Assembly: GCA_030603035.1 (NCBI GenBank)
Contig: JAUVYQ010000021.1
Location: forward strand, 1 to 23,460
DNA length: 23,460 nt
DNA from: Phycisphaerae bacterium
GTDB taxonomy: Bacteria; Planctomycetota; Phycisphaerae; Sedimentisphaerales; SG8-4
Direction: 5' to 3'
Below the pieces are notes generated by a model. That model saw nothing but the letters and a program-made list of their open reading frames with translations. It made no database searches and was not told the DNA's origin. The number at the start of each line of letters is the position of its first letter. The first letter of the stretch is position 1. The position numbers and the translations under genes are program-made. Shown here in pieces: positions 13,721 through 21,949 of the stretch.

Positions 13721-16243
13721 CTACTCTGATTTTGCGACGGCGTGTTCGCTTTTCTTGTCCTGCTTGTTGTCGGCAGGGGCAGGCTTTACCTTAAGGCCTT
13801 CAAGTTTCAGGTGCTCTTCGTCCTGCACATCAATCTTTATAAGGTTTTTGTTTTTGAATTTGCCTGCCAGCACGCCTTCCGAAAGCGGGTCTTCTATATA
13901 GTGCTCGATTGCTCTTCGCAAAGGCCTGGCCCCAAATTCAGGATTGTAACCTTTGTCGATGAGAAATTCCTTGGCCTGGTTGGTCAGTTCCACTTTCAAG
14001 CCGTGCTCGGTCAGCCGCTTGAACACCTTCGCAAGCTCGTAGTCAACGATAGTTTTCAAATCTTCTCTCGTTAATGCCCTGAAGACTATTGTGTCATCAA
14101 CTCGATTTAAGAACTCAGGCCTGAACTGACGCTCCACCTCTTTTTGAAGAATCTCTTTCATTTTCTCATAATTTGCTTCAGGCCCCTTTTTGCCGAAACC
14201 AAAGCCGGACTGGCTCTTAATCAAATCGGCACCGATGTTACTGGTCATAATAAGAACGACGTTTTTGAAGTCGATGCTTCGTCCGAAGCTGTCGGTCAAT
14301 CTGCCCTCATCCATAATCTGCAGAAGCATATTGTAGACGTCCGGATGTGCCTTTTCTATTTCGTCCAGAAGCAGCACGGCGTAGGGCCGCCGTCTAATCC
14401 TTTCGGTCAGTTGTCCGCCTTCTTCGTAGCCCACGTACCCGGGAGGAGCTCCTACCAATCGGCTCACATTGTGCTTCTCCATAAATTCGCTCATATCCAG
14501 CTGTATGAGTGAATTCTTATCGCTGAACATAAACTCCGCCAGGGCTTGTGCCAGCAGCGTCTTTCCCACACCGCTTGGCCCCAGGAAAATAAAGCACCCC
14601 ATCGGCCGGTTAGGGTCCTTCAGTCCGCTTCTGCTTCTTCTTACCGCTTTGGCCACAGCACTTATCGCCTCATCCTGCGAAACAACCCGCTTATGCAGCT
14701 CAGCTTCGAGTTCCAGCAGCCGTTGTGTTTCCTTTTTTTCGAGTCTGGTCAGGGGCACACCCGTCATCTTGCTGACGACCTCTGCAATGGTTTCGGTGTC
14801 CACCACCCCGGTTTTCTCTTTATTCTCATCGTACCATTTTTTCTGCAGTTGAGTTTTCTCATCGAGCAGTTTTTGTGCCTCGTCTCTCAATGTCGCCGCC
14901 TGCTCGTAGTCAGCGTTTCTGACCGCCTCATCTTTTTCCTTTTGCAGTTTTTCAATCTTTTCTTCTATCTTGGCTAAATCCGGCGGGGGAGTCATATTCT
15001 TAAGCCGGACTCTCGCACCGGATTCATCGATCACATCTATTGCCTTGTCAGGCAGGCACCTGCCGGTGATGTATCTGGTTGACAGCTCTACCGCCTGGAA
15101 AAGTGCCTCATCGGTAAACCGGACCTTGTGGTGCGCTTCGTAGCGGTCCTGAAGTCCTCTAAGAATATCCAGAGTCTCATCCTTTGTAGGTGGGTCAACA
15201 ATTATTGTCTGGAAACGTCTCTCAAGCGCGCCGTCTTTCTCGATGTGCTTTCTATACTCGTCCAAAGTCGTGGCCCCGATACATTGCACCTCTCCCCTGG
15301 CAAGGGCGGGCTTTAGCACATTTGAGGCATCGATAGCACCTTCGGCTCCGCCGGCTCCGACCAGCGTATGAAGCTCATCAATAAATAAAACGACGTTCTT
15401 GGCCCTTCTAACCTCGTTAATGACCGCCTTTATTCGCTCTTCAAACTGCCCGCGATATTTTGTCCCCGCTACCATCATCGCCAGGTCAAGCACCACGATT
15501 CGGTTGTCCTTGAGCAGTTCGGGCACTTGCTTGTTGATTATCTGCTGGCTCAGACCCTCGACAATAGCGGTCTTGCCGACTCCTGCTTCGCCCAGTAGGA
15601 CCGGATTGTTTTTTGTTCTTCTGCAGAGAATCTGGATTAATCGCTCAATCTCATTCTTTCTGCCGATTACCGGGTCAAGTTCGCCGCTGGCCGCTAATTC
15701 GGTAAGGTCTCTGCCGAAGCTGTCCAGGGCCGGCGTCTTGCTCTTTGGCTTTCGGGCCATTGCCGGACCCATCTTCATCCCAAGGCCCGCAGGGCCGTCG
15801 TCCACCCCCGCTCCTAACAGATTCAGCACCTCCTGACGCACATCCTCGAGCTTCAAACCCAGATTCATAAGAACCTGGGCCGCTATCCCTTCACTCTCTC
15901 GCAGCAGCCCCAGCAGGATATGTTCCGTCCCCACGTAGTTATGGTTAAGTGACCGCGCCTCTTCGATGGCGTACTCGATGACCTTCTTGGCTCGCGGCGT
16001 CTGCGGCAGTTTGCCCATTGTTACCATATCAGGCCCGCTCTTGACCAGTTTTTCCACCTCCAGACGCAGCTTCTTTATATCCACCTCCAGGTTCTTTAGG
16101 ACCGTAGCGCCCACTCCGCTGCCTTCCTTGACCAGCCCTAAAAGAACGTGTTCGGTCCCTATGTATTCGTGGTTGAATCGCTGCGCCTCCTGGTTGGCCA
16201 GCGCCATAACCTTGCGTGCACGGTCTGTAAAACGCTCAAACAT
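13721..16243 (-). CDS. clpC: ClpC-type AAA+ unfoldase of the Clp protease
   Basis: An 840-residue Hsp100 protein that unfolds substrates and feeds them to ClpP. Domains in order: a double Clp N-repeat (about 1-145), AAA1 with Walker A GEAGVGKT (218-225) and Walker [10 protein letters not shown], an M-domain with a UVR-like helical pair (about 425-460, [13 protein letters not shown]), AAA2 with Walker A GPSGVGKT (555-562) and Walker [15 protein letters not shown], and the D2 small domain. Length and M-domain indicate ClpC rather than ClpA or ClpB. The C-terminus is a charged Lys/Ala-rich tail. No clpP or mcsAB gene is next to it, so adaptor control cannot be judged. The start is the first ATG; upstream is a 7-bp tandem repeat (16304-16329). 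Confidence 0.96.
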   Translation of the reverse strand: MFERFTDRARKVMALANQEAQRFNHEYIGTEHVLLGLVKEGSGVGATVLKNLEVDIKKLRLEVEKLVKSGPDMVTMGKLPQTPRAKKVIEYAIEEARSLNHNYVGTEHILLGLLRESEGIAAQVLMNLGLKLEDVRQEVLNLLGAGVDDGPAGLGMKMGPAMARKPKSKTPALDSFGRDLTELAASGELDPVIGRKNEIERLIQILCRRTKNNPVLLGEAGVGKTAIVEGLSQQIINKQVPELLKDNRIVVLDLAMMVAGTKYRGQFEERIKAVINEVRRAKNVVLFIDELHTLVGAGGAEGAIDASNVLKPALARGEVQCIGATTLDEYRKHIEKDGALERRFQTIIVDPPTKDETLDILRGLQDRYEAHHKVRFTDEALFQAVELSTRYITGRCLPDKAIDVIDESGARVRLKNMTPPPDLAKIEEKIEKLQKEKDEAVRNADYEQAATLRDEAQKLLDEKTQLQKKWYDENKEKTGVVDTETIAEVVSKMTGVPLTRLEKKETQRLLELEAELHKRVVSQDEAISAVAKAVRRSRSGLKDPNRPMGCFIFLGPSGVGKTLLAQALAEFMFSDKNSLIQLDMSEFMEKHNVSRLVGAPPGYVGYEEGGQLTERIRRRPYAVLLLDEIEKAHPDVYNMLLQIMDEGRLTDSFGRSIDFKNVVLIMTSNIGADLIKSQSGFGFGKKGPEANYEKMKEILQKEVERQFRPEFLNRVDDTIVFRALTREDLKTIVDYELAKVFKRLTEHGLKVELTNQAKEFLIDKGYNPEFGARPLRRAIEHYIEDPLSEGVLAGKFKNKNLIKIDVQDEEHLKLEGLKVKPAPADNKQDKKSEHAVAKSE

Positions 16244-16303
16244 CTTCTACCCCGACAGAATTAAAACTTATCTTTCTCATTCCCGCATAAGCGCGAACGC
16301 GAT

Positions 16304-16329
16304 ACGAGCAACGAGCAACGAGCAACGAG
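16304..16329. repeat. ACGAGCA tandem, 3.7 copies
   Basis: Exact 7-base units starting at 16304, 16311 and 16318 and a partial fourth, 60-85 bases upstream of the clpC start, so within its probable leader or promoter region. Confidence 0.8.
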
Positions 16330-16475
16330 TTATATTATACCACAATCAGCCCATTTGTCAAACTATTAAAAACACACCGAATCCCGCTTTTTGAGACTGG
16401 GAGCGGCTATTCTTTATATGCCTAAAATTAAGCCGATGTTCGTTTGTCGGACTAACGTTTTTTCTTCAACCTGCT

Positions 16476-16509
16476 CTGTTAGAGACTTTTTCCTTTGTGT
16501 CTCTAACAG
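16476..16509. repeat. Palindromic repeat, CTGTTAGAGAC / GTCTCTAACAG
   Basis: Perfect 11-bp arms (16476-16486, 16499-16509) and a 12-base loop. Core GTTAGAG/CTCTAAC matches the coding copy at 12413-12450; the outer bases differ in compensating fashion (CTG/CAG here, CCCC/GGGG there). A half-copy follows at 16540-16552. Confidence 0.8.
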
Positions 16510-16790
16510 GGTCTCAATTTTATCGACAAAAAACGCTGTCCCCGTTAGAGACTTTTCTCCATCGGCCCCCATTCCGTACTTTCGGCACCAAAAACACTCC
16601 CACATCCAAAATCCGCCGGTTTGGCCAAAAACACAGAGGCAAGGATTGCAAAATCACACCAAATCTTTTACCCGCCTACCGCCGAATACACGAGTACGTA
16701 GAAAAATGCTGAATATAACAAAACTTACCGCCCTTTGCTCTAACTCTATCGAAAATCGTAAATCGTCAATCGCAAATCTCGAAGTCGAAG

Positions 16791-16827
16791 ATCCGCCTAT
16801 GGCGGGATCCGCCGTTCGTTTGGCGGA
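16791..16827. repeat. Double GGCGGA-type palindrome
   Basis: ATCCGCC-TAT-GGCGGGAT (16791-16808) runs straight into TCCGCC...GGCGGA (arms 16808-16813 and 16822-16827). Variants of the 6242-6256 element. Confidence 0.6.
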
Positions 16828-16886
16828 GTCAATTGCAACCGCCCCACAAATTTATTTGCGGCTTGCCGTTGATTTTCCCCCGCCTG

Positions 16887-16930
16887 CCCCGCATGAATTG
16901 AGTGCGAACTCACGTCTAATTAGTGCGGGG
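16887..16930. repeat. Palindrome CCCCGCATGAATT / AATTAGTGCGGGG downstream of GH97
   Basis: Thirteen-base arms with two mismatches and an inner GAGT/ACTC stem, 16 bases after the GH97 stop. No T run follows, so it is not a standard terminator. A similar, less symmetric sequence is at 19151-19190, and the 6815-6843 hairpin shares the right edge. Confidence 0.6.
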
Positions 16931-16945
16931 GCCTCTGGCCAGGGC

Positions 16946-18916
16946 TCAGTAATGAGGATATTTGGCAACATCATTGGTAGCAGCAGAGGTGATTCTTACT
17001 GCCTGGCCGCCCCTGGCTGTCATAGCCACTTTGAGGACTGTTTCTGAATCCACAAGGAAACGGTCGATCCTGACGTGAGTGCGGGTTTGAACTGAAGGGT
17101 CATCGCTGTAGATATTCGCGATGTAGCTCTTTGATTTGCTCAGGAACCTCAGCGGAACGTCAAGGGTGCGTGCTTTAGTGCTATTCATACAGCCGATGTA
17201 CCAATCATTTCCAGAACGCCTCGCAATTACTGCATATTCGCCAATCCTGCCGTGGATTACCTTTGTATCATCCCATACCGTTGGGACGTGGTCGAAGAAC
17301 TCGAGTTCTGGTTCATCTGTGATGACATTTCGACTGCCTCCAGCCCCTCCGGCTTTTTGCGGCGAGCCTCCCGGCCGGTCGTACCAATACAGGAACTGCC
17401 ATGGGCTGTAGAGGCATACGGCTTTGGCCAATTGATACGCGTGGCTGGCATTTCTATCGACACGCTCATCAAAGTAGCAAATCGTATTGTCCGCAGCGCC
17501 AGCCAGCATTCGGGTAAACAAAATGGTCAGTGTCTGGTTGTTTGACGGCTTTGTCTCATCTCCGCCTATGCCTTCCTGCGTCATGAGATTCGGATATGTT
17601 CGGCTGTAACCTGTCGGGCGATACTCATCGTGGATATCCACCATTAGATGATATTTGGCTGCTTTGCGAACCGCCTCATGGAGCCAGGCGGTCCACTTCT
17701 GCGACCCGACGTTTACGAAGCCGTACTTGACCCCCTTGATGCCCCACTGCTCATACAAGGGCAGAATCTCGTCAAGCTGGCGTTCGAGGGCCTTGTGGTT
17801 CACATACACTAAGATACCGATATTGCGTTTCTTTGCATATTCGATTACGGCGGGCAAATCGAGGGGCCTCTTGACTGTGGTAGCGTCAGATTGTTCGTTA
17901 TTTTCCGGGCCGTACCAGCCCGTGTCGAATTCGACGTACTGAAGATTATGCGCAGCGGCAAAATCAACGCACGCCTTGCCGCCGGTCGTGGTAACAGTAA
18001 TTTCACGTATTACCTTGCCCGGCTTGATCCAGGATGTGTCCTTGATCGCGCAAGGCTTGTTCAAATTCAAGATCAGATAATTGCGCTCGAGCAAATCGCC
18101 CGGGGTATCACCGAGAATAAGGACACGCCAAGGCGTTGTATAAGGTGTTGAGGCTTCGACCTCGCTGCTCAATGAGCTAACCAGAGTGTTAGGCCGGTCT
18201 TTGTCGGGCGAAAGTCGCATCCGGGCATAATCGACTAATCGAGCTTCAGCGATTGCCACGAAAGGGCCATCCTGTATTTCGATGGTGAGCGGTCGTTCAC
18301 AATTGTTCTTCACCTGGCTAAGCAACACCTTACTATACCTGCCCTGGGCCGAATACACGGACCAGGCTGTATGGTTGGCCGTGAAGTGAAACTGCGTTTT
18401 CTCAGTGGAGATGATGAAGTCTTTAAGTGATTCCTGCCGGGGGACTGTATAGCAAAAAGCAATGCCCTCGTTATAAGCGCGGAACGTGAGCAGCAGCAAG
18501 CAATTAGGCTGCTGAATTTCCTTCAGTTCCACCATGAGCTCGTTGTAATGGTTACGAACGGTTTTTCGCTCTCCATATACGGGTGACCATACGTTGTTAT
18601 TACTGCTGGTCTTTGTGCTAATAATATCAAGTCCGGCTTCTAAAGCTGGGCCATTCTTAATGACAAGTCCCAGCCTTGAATCAACAACAATAACTCTGCC
18701 CTTATAGGCCACACTGTACACTGGGCAGGCGGGCTGTTCCGGCAGGTCTTTAACCTCGAATGTTACCACAACGTTGCCGTCCGGTGATTTTATTATCTGC
18801 TCCGCCCTTGCTGCAAGACTAACTACGTTCAACGCTGCAAATAAAAGTGAAAGACCTAAGATGTTGTAGCGGAAGCCCTGGCTTTTCAGATACTGGTAGG
18901 TCGCTTCTGTATACAC
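16946..18916 (-). CDS. Glycoside hydrolase family 97 (alpha-glucosidase/alpha-galactosidase type)
   Basis: A 656-residue exported enzyme with a signal peptide (hydrophobic ILGLSLLFAALNVVSL, probable cleavage after ARA near residue 38), an N-terminal beta-sandwich typical of GH97 (opening EQIIKSPDGNVVVTFEV), a TIM barrel (about 310-580) and a C-terminal beta domain. Barrel marks are YVEFDTGWYG, then HDEYRPTG with Glu431, and NLMTQEG with Glu448. At 396-400 it reads VKYGF: where retaining GH97 enzymes carry a nucleophile Asp, this has Gly399, which fits the inverting alpha-glucosidase branch better. The GTG start is supported by GGAG six bases upstream. The 59-bp element (19051-19109) is 135 bases upstream. 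Substrate unproven. Confidence 0.88.
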   Translation of the reverse strand: MYTEATYQYLKSQGFRYNILGLSLLFAALNVVSLAARAEQIIKSPDGNVVVTFEVKDLPEQPACPVYSVAYKGRVIVVDSRLGLVIKNGPALEAGLDIISTKTSSNNNVWSPVYGERKTVRNHYNELMVELKEIQQPNCLLLLTFRAYNEGIAFCYTVPRQESLKDFIISTEKTQFHFTANHTAWSVYSAQGRYSKVLLSQVKNNCERPLTIEIQDGPFVAIAEARLVDYARMRLSPDKDRPNTLVSSLSSEVEASTPYTTPWRVLILGDTPGDLLERNYLILNLNKPCAIKDTSWIKPGKVIREITVTTTGGKACVDFAAAHNLQYVEFDTGWYGPENNEQSDATTVKRPLDLPAVIEYAKKRNIGILVYVNHKALERQLDEILPLYEQWGIKGVKYGFVNVGSQKWTAWLHEAVRKAAKYHLMVDIHDEYRPTGYSRTYPNLMTQEGIGGDETKPSNNQTLTILFTRMLAGAADNTICYFDERVDRNASHAYQLAKAVCLYSPWQFLYWYDRPGGSPQKAGGAGGSRNVITDEPELEFFDHVPTVWDDTKVIHGRIGEYAVIARRSGNDWYIGCMNSTKARTLDVPLRFLSKSKSYIANIYSDDPSVQTRTHVRIDRFLVDSETVLKVAMTARGGQAVRITSAATNDVAKYPHY

Positions 18917-18922
18917 AATAAT

Positions 18923-18926
18923 CTCC
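18923..18926 (-). promoter_or_regulatory. Shine-Dalgarno site deciding a GTG start
   Basis: GGAG on the minus strand, 6 bases before the GTG at 18916. It supports a non-ATG start for the GH97 gene, and no in-frame ATG stands nearer the signal peptide. Confidence 0.7.
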
Positions 18927-19050
18927 GTTATTTATGATGCATAATGAGGTATTTTCCGATTTTCAGGATAAATTGCAACCGATTAGACGCTTTCATTCAT
19001 ATATTGAGTTCTCCGATTTATAATAGTGAAAACTGGTTTGAGCAGCATCC

Positions 19051-19109
19051 ATAAGCTCTATACTAACAAATTTTATTTCCTTTGCACGACTTCATCTGGG
19101 AAATCAGGG
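19051..19109 (-). repeat. 59-bp dispersed element, copy 2 (upstream of GH97)
   Basis: Matches 9655-9713 at 54 of 59 positions, same orientation, ungapped. It ends 135 bases before the GH97 start. It includes one CTTCATCTGGG block like the unit of the 9460-9648 array. Confidence 0.8.
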
Positions 19110-19702
19110 CTAAAACAAAACTTGTGCCCGCGCAGAGCCTGCCCTGCCTGCCCCGTCCCAAATAGGCTCATGCCGCAATTTGGTGCGGGGAGCGAAGTCG
19201 AAGGACCCTAATCCGTCAAGGCCAAACCTTCTTTTGAATTTTACACTATGGTTTTGCACTTTTCACTTTTAGCTTTTCCCTTTCCCGACATACGACATAC
19301 GTAATACGAAATAATCCCGCAATTCCCGTCAACACATAAAATTCTGCCCGTAGGGCTTCCACAATTTTGCATTTTACATTTTAATCTTTAATTTTCCCTC
19401 CGCGTCCTCTGTGGCAAAAACAACTTCGTGCTAATTCGTGGCTATAAATTTTTTTAATCTATTTGTGCTTTTTGTGTCTTTTTGTGGCCATCCTCTCTAA
19501 AAAGAAAAGACTCTTCTCTGGCTTCACCAACGCTGACAACGTCAGCAACTTAGACAAACTCTGCAAACCGAACGCACAAGCTCGCTTGGAGTACGGCTGC
19601 GAGTTTGTATCCCCGAAAAACAACCTCAAAAAACCCTGTTTTTCCCCAAATCACGATATTTTTAGTCCTATTTTGTTAATCACAAATCTGCAATCCCAGG
19701 GC

Positions 19703-19740
19703 CGAAATAAAATAGGGCGCTTCTGTTTGTAGAGGCGCCC
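19703..19740 (-). terminator. Rho-independent terminator of the small coiled-coil gene
   Basis: On the minus strand, GGGCGCCTC (19740-19732) pairs with GAAGCGCCC (19723-19715) across an 8-base loop, then TATTTTATTT follows. It lies 42 bases after the stop of the 19782-20042 gene. Confidence 0.85.
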
Positions 19741-19781
19741 CATTTAGGAACAAAAACAAAATAGTCAACACTCTTTTTCGC

Positions 19782-20042
19782 TTAGGTCTCCTTTTCCTCA
19801 AGCATATCTCTCAGGTACTTGTTTTCTCGGCGTGTCGCTTCTAAATCGAAAAGCTGATATTTGATGCATACCCGCAGGTAATCCAGCGATTCCTGCAGAT
19901 TATTGACGCTCTTCTGAAGCCGCCTATGGCTGTCTCGCGCTTGTTTGACAAGCATTGCCAGCTTTCTATGTTGTGGTTCCATCATCCCCCCAAATTCCTT
20001 CACCAGCTCATTAAGTTTGTCTTCTAATCTTGCCTCGTCCAT
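19782..20042 (-). CDS. Small coiled-coil protein, function unknown
   Basis: An 86-residue, highly charged, all-helical protein without signal or membrane segment. Its sequence (DKLNELVKEFGG, HRKLAMLVKQARDSHRRLQKS, LQESLDYLRVCIKYQLFDLEATRRENKYL) has clear heptad spacing and a single Cys. I recall similar short proteins from other Phycisphaerae genomes, unnamed. A dedicated terminator (19703-19740) and long flanking spacers suggest a single-gene unit. A GAGG-rich sequence lies about 20 bases upstream, rather far for a ribosome site; AAAGAGC is nearer. It could be a regulator subunit or scaffold, but nothing in the sequence proves this. Confidence 0.7.
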   Translation of the reverse strand: MDEARLEDKLNELVKEFGGMMEPQHRKLAMLVKQARDSHRRLQKSVNNLQESLDYLRVCIKYQLFDLEATRRENKYLRDMLEEKET

Positions 20043-20401
20043 CGCATTGCTCTTTTCTCAATCCCCCCTCCTTGTTACATCACCCTGATTTTAGGGAGCC
20101 TCCGAAGCCTCCTGGTTATATAGAGAGCAAAATTCATACCCAAACGCCCAAGAACCGGCTTTCTGTCCGATTTCGCTGTCTATACCTGTAAAACAGCTAA
20201 TCAGACCGACACTTTGGGTTACCTTTAAGTTTTGTTTCTACTTTCCGAAACACAACCCTTATATGGGTTAAAACCCTGTGTTGCAGAAAATCAACATTCC
20301 GCATCTGTCCGTGCTTTCTTACGGGGTGTAACGGTCTTATTGAGAAATAGTTAAGGCCTGCGTTGACTATTGTAAACATCACCGTTGATTTATGGCACCA
20401 A
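20043..20401. other. Gene-free interval between serpin and the small coiled-coil gene
   Basis: It must hold the promoter and leader of the 19782-20042 gene. Around 20248-20283 there is AACACA-ACCC-(TTATAT)-GGGTT-AA-AACCC-TGTGTT, in which GGGT can pair with either ACCC or AACCC while the outer AACAC/GTGTT closes the structure. CCCTGATTTTAGGG (20083-20096) is a weak stem. No gene or tRNA was recognised. Confidence 0.5.
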
Positions 20402-21685
20402 TTATGCTTTTGGGTTCGTCACCCGGCCGATAAACAAAATGCTGCCTGAACGGTTATCACGAATCAAAAAAAGGAATGGATGGTCCACCCGAAAAACCGG
20501 TATCGTTCTTGGCCCTACTGACGTTACGCCCACTACTACCGCCGTTGCCGCCGCTGCTTCAGTGCCTTCCTCGTTCACGTCAACGTATGCCTTGTGAATG
20601 ACCGCTGAAATAAAGAGGTCTCTTTTGCCGTTCATTCCCGAGAAATCCGCCACATCCGGCACAAAGGCATTGGTCATTCCCATCGACTTTAGAATCTCAG
20701 CCAGCCTGAACTGCGATGTCATCGTGAACTTCGGAACGGAAATGATAACTTTGCGCTTACGGAGTCTCGCCAGCCACTGCGAAAGGTTCTTCAGCGTGAG
20801 TGTTTTCTCAAATTCAGCCAGCCTATTGTTCTGCTTTGGAAGCAAAATAATCATTGACAGCTCATCATCCACATAGGGCAGCTCAAGCCCCTGAAAATCC
20901 TCAGTTTCCATATAATTGAAATCTGCCGTCTGATTCATCATAGGGACATTGACCTTCCTACCGCTTATCAGAGTAAATGGAGCATCCTTCGTTCTGTCCT
21001 TTTCGAACTGTCTTGCCCAGTTACCCTTAAAGTAAATAGCGTTTGTCAAAACCAGCCGGGTCAGAGCGTCAAGAACGCCCGGCTTAATCAGGTCCTTGAT
21101 TTTATCGTTCGTCTTTCTCTCCACCCAGGAATTAATAGTCTTCCTGGCCTCTTCCGTCTTGCCGGCAAAGTCAACTTGCCTAAGTCCCGCGCCATAGTTT
21201 TCCTCCGTCAAATCGACAAATTCCATCAGGAAAGAATAACCTCTTTGCCCCCACAAAGCATTGGCTACAGTAAGCTCGTAGCCACCTTTCTCACCTCTGT
21301 TGTTCAGGTCTTTTATGATTCTTCCAAACGCCGAATGAAATTGCTTCCGCTCCCAGCCTGGAAGTGCCATCAGCCCTCCTTTCGGCTCCGCAACGAGCTT
21401 TGTCACTGTTGGAAAATGTAGTACCTCGGCCATCTGCACCTCTGTTTGGCCCCGCGCACCGGCGTAGGTCATAGCCAGAGCTGCCGAAATACTGTACGGC
21501 GAGAAAAAAAGATTTCCTTCCCTCGCTCGCAGCTTCGCATACAGCTCCAGCGCAAATTTGCTATTTCCTTCCACAACGATTTGTTCGTCCGTTTTTTTCC
21601 TCGCGGCTCTTTTTTCTATCGCCCAGCAGCCAGCCGCAATTCCCATCACAACCAATACGACGAACACGCATTTAATCGCTTTCAT
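20402..21685 (-). CDS. Serpin-family protease inhibitor, probable lipoprotein
   Basis: A 427-residue serpin, which traps a protease by inserting its cleaved reactive loop into a beta-sheet. The N-terminus has a hydrophobic signal and lipobox-like AAGC (Cys20), suggesting lipidation and anchoring outside the cytoplasm. Family blocks: NLFFSPYSISAALAMTYAGARGQT, LVLTNAIYFKGNW, LSMIILLP, and C-terminal VDHPFLFLIRDNRSGSILFIGRV. The hinge EEGTEAAAAT (372-381) is the small-residue, inhibitory type. Counting from the hinge as in alpha-1-antitrypsin puts P1-P1' at Thr388-Ser389 (VVVGVT/S). The ATG at 21685 is preferred over a GTG at 21694, which overlaps the AAGGGG ribosome site. The target protease is unknown; periplasmic or external proteases are likely. 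Confidence 0.92.
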   Translation of the reverse strand: MKAIKCVFVVLVVMGIAAGCWAIEKRAARKKTDEQIVVEGNSKFALELYAKLRAREGNLFFSPYSISAALAMTYAGARGQTEVQMAEVLHFPTVTKLVAEPKGGLMALPGWERKQFHSAFGRIIKDLNNRGEKGGYELTVANALWGQRGYSFLMEFVDLTEENYGAGLRQVDFAGKTEEARKTINSWVERKTNDKIKDLIKPGVLDALTRLVLTNAIYFKGNWARQFEKDRTKDAPFTLISGRKVNVPMMNQTADFNYMETEDFQGLELPYVDDELSMIILLPKQNNRLAEFEKTLTLKNLSQWLARLRKRKVIISVPKFTMTSQFRLAEILKSMGMTNAFVPDVADFSGMNGKRDLFISAVIHKAYVDVNEEGTEAAAATAVVVGVTSVGPRTIPVFRVDHPFLFLIRDNRSGSILFIGRVTNPKA

Positions 21686-21693
21686 ATCAATCA

Positions 21694-21699
21694 CCCCTT
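21694..21699 (-). promoter_or_regulatory. Shine-Dalgarno site of the serpin gene
   Basis: AAGGGG on the minus strand, 8 bases before the ATG at 21685. The in-frame GTG at 21694 overlaps it, which argues against that start. Confidence 0.75.
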
Positions 21700-21874
21700 A
21701 TTATTTTTCAATATGCTTGGATATCGTTGCCCACGTCCTGCTGGGCCAATTATAGCCGATTGATGATAGTCAGTTGTGAAAAATGGTGGAGCAGGGCTGA
21801 AAATATCTGACAAAAAAAACACTTGCCCTCTCTTTGCACAAGCCATATTTTTCGGCCTTTGCCCCTTTCAATTA

Positions 21875-21904
21875 TTGACACAATCAGGCCTTTAATAGTA
21901 TAAT
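21875..21904 (+). promoter_or_regulatory. Consensus sigma-70 promoter
   Basis: TTGACA at 21875-21880 and TATAAT at 21899-21904 with an 18-base spacer; both hexamers are perfect. Transcription would start near 21911, giving a leader of about 40 bases before the ATG at 21950. Confidence 0.85.
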
Positions 21905-21949
21905 GTATTGAGATTGGTTGCGAAACATTCTTTTTTAAGAGGTGTGGTT

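Larger units (their letters stand above)
16244..16945. other. Gene-free interval between GH97 and clpC
   Basis: Holds a 7-bp ACGAGCA tandem (16304-16329), the palindrome 16476-16509, a half-copy of the same family (CCCCGTTAGAGAC, 16540-16552), an AAATCGT/CAATCGC tandem near 16754-16778, a double GGCGGA palindrome (16791-16827) and a terminal palindrome (16887-16930). The clpC promoter must lie at its left end; no consensus hexamers were obvious. An open plus-strand frame across most of it translates to repeat sequence and is not considered a gene. Confidence 0.7.
18927..19781. other. Gene-free interval with dispersed repeats and a terminator
   Basis: Contains the second 59-bp element, a GCCCCG...TTTGGTGCGGGG sequence (19151-19190), two similar T-rich motifs (TTTGCACTTTTCACTTTT near 19253 and TTTGCATTTTACATTTT near 19365), ATACGA-type motifs (19289-19310), degraded TTCGTGGC/TTTGTGGC repeats (about 19425-19490), a GCTGAC-AAC-GTCAGC hairpin (19532-19546) and the terminator at 19703-19740. 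An 89-codon open frame at 19463 shows no protein-like features. Confidence 0.7.

Noticed and set aside
13691..13724. GTAGC/GCTAC stem holding the stop codons of both convergent genes
   Set aside because: Only five base pairs with a long loop; probably chance, since TAG and CTA stops face each other in convergent genes.
16391..17047. 218-codon plus-strand open frame
   Set aside because: It runs through palindromes and repeats into the antisense of GH97; composition is not protein-like.
19463..19732. 89-codon plus-strand open frame
   Set aside because: AT-rich repeat DNA ending in the terminator of the opposite-strand gene; no ribosome site or family resemblance.
20083..20283. tRNA or riboswitch in the gap before the small coiled-coil gene
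   Set aside because: No cloverleaf or known riboswitch core could be recognised; only short alternative stems are seen.
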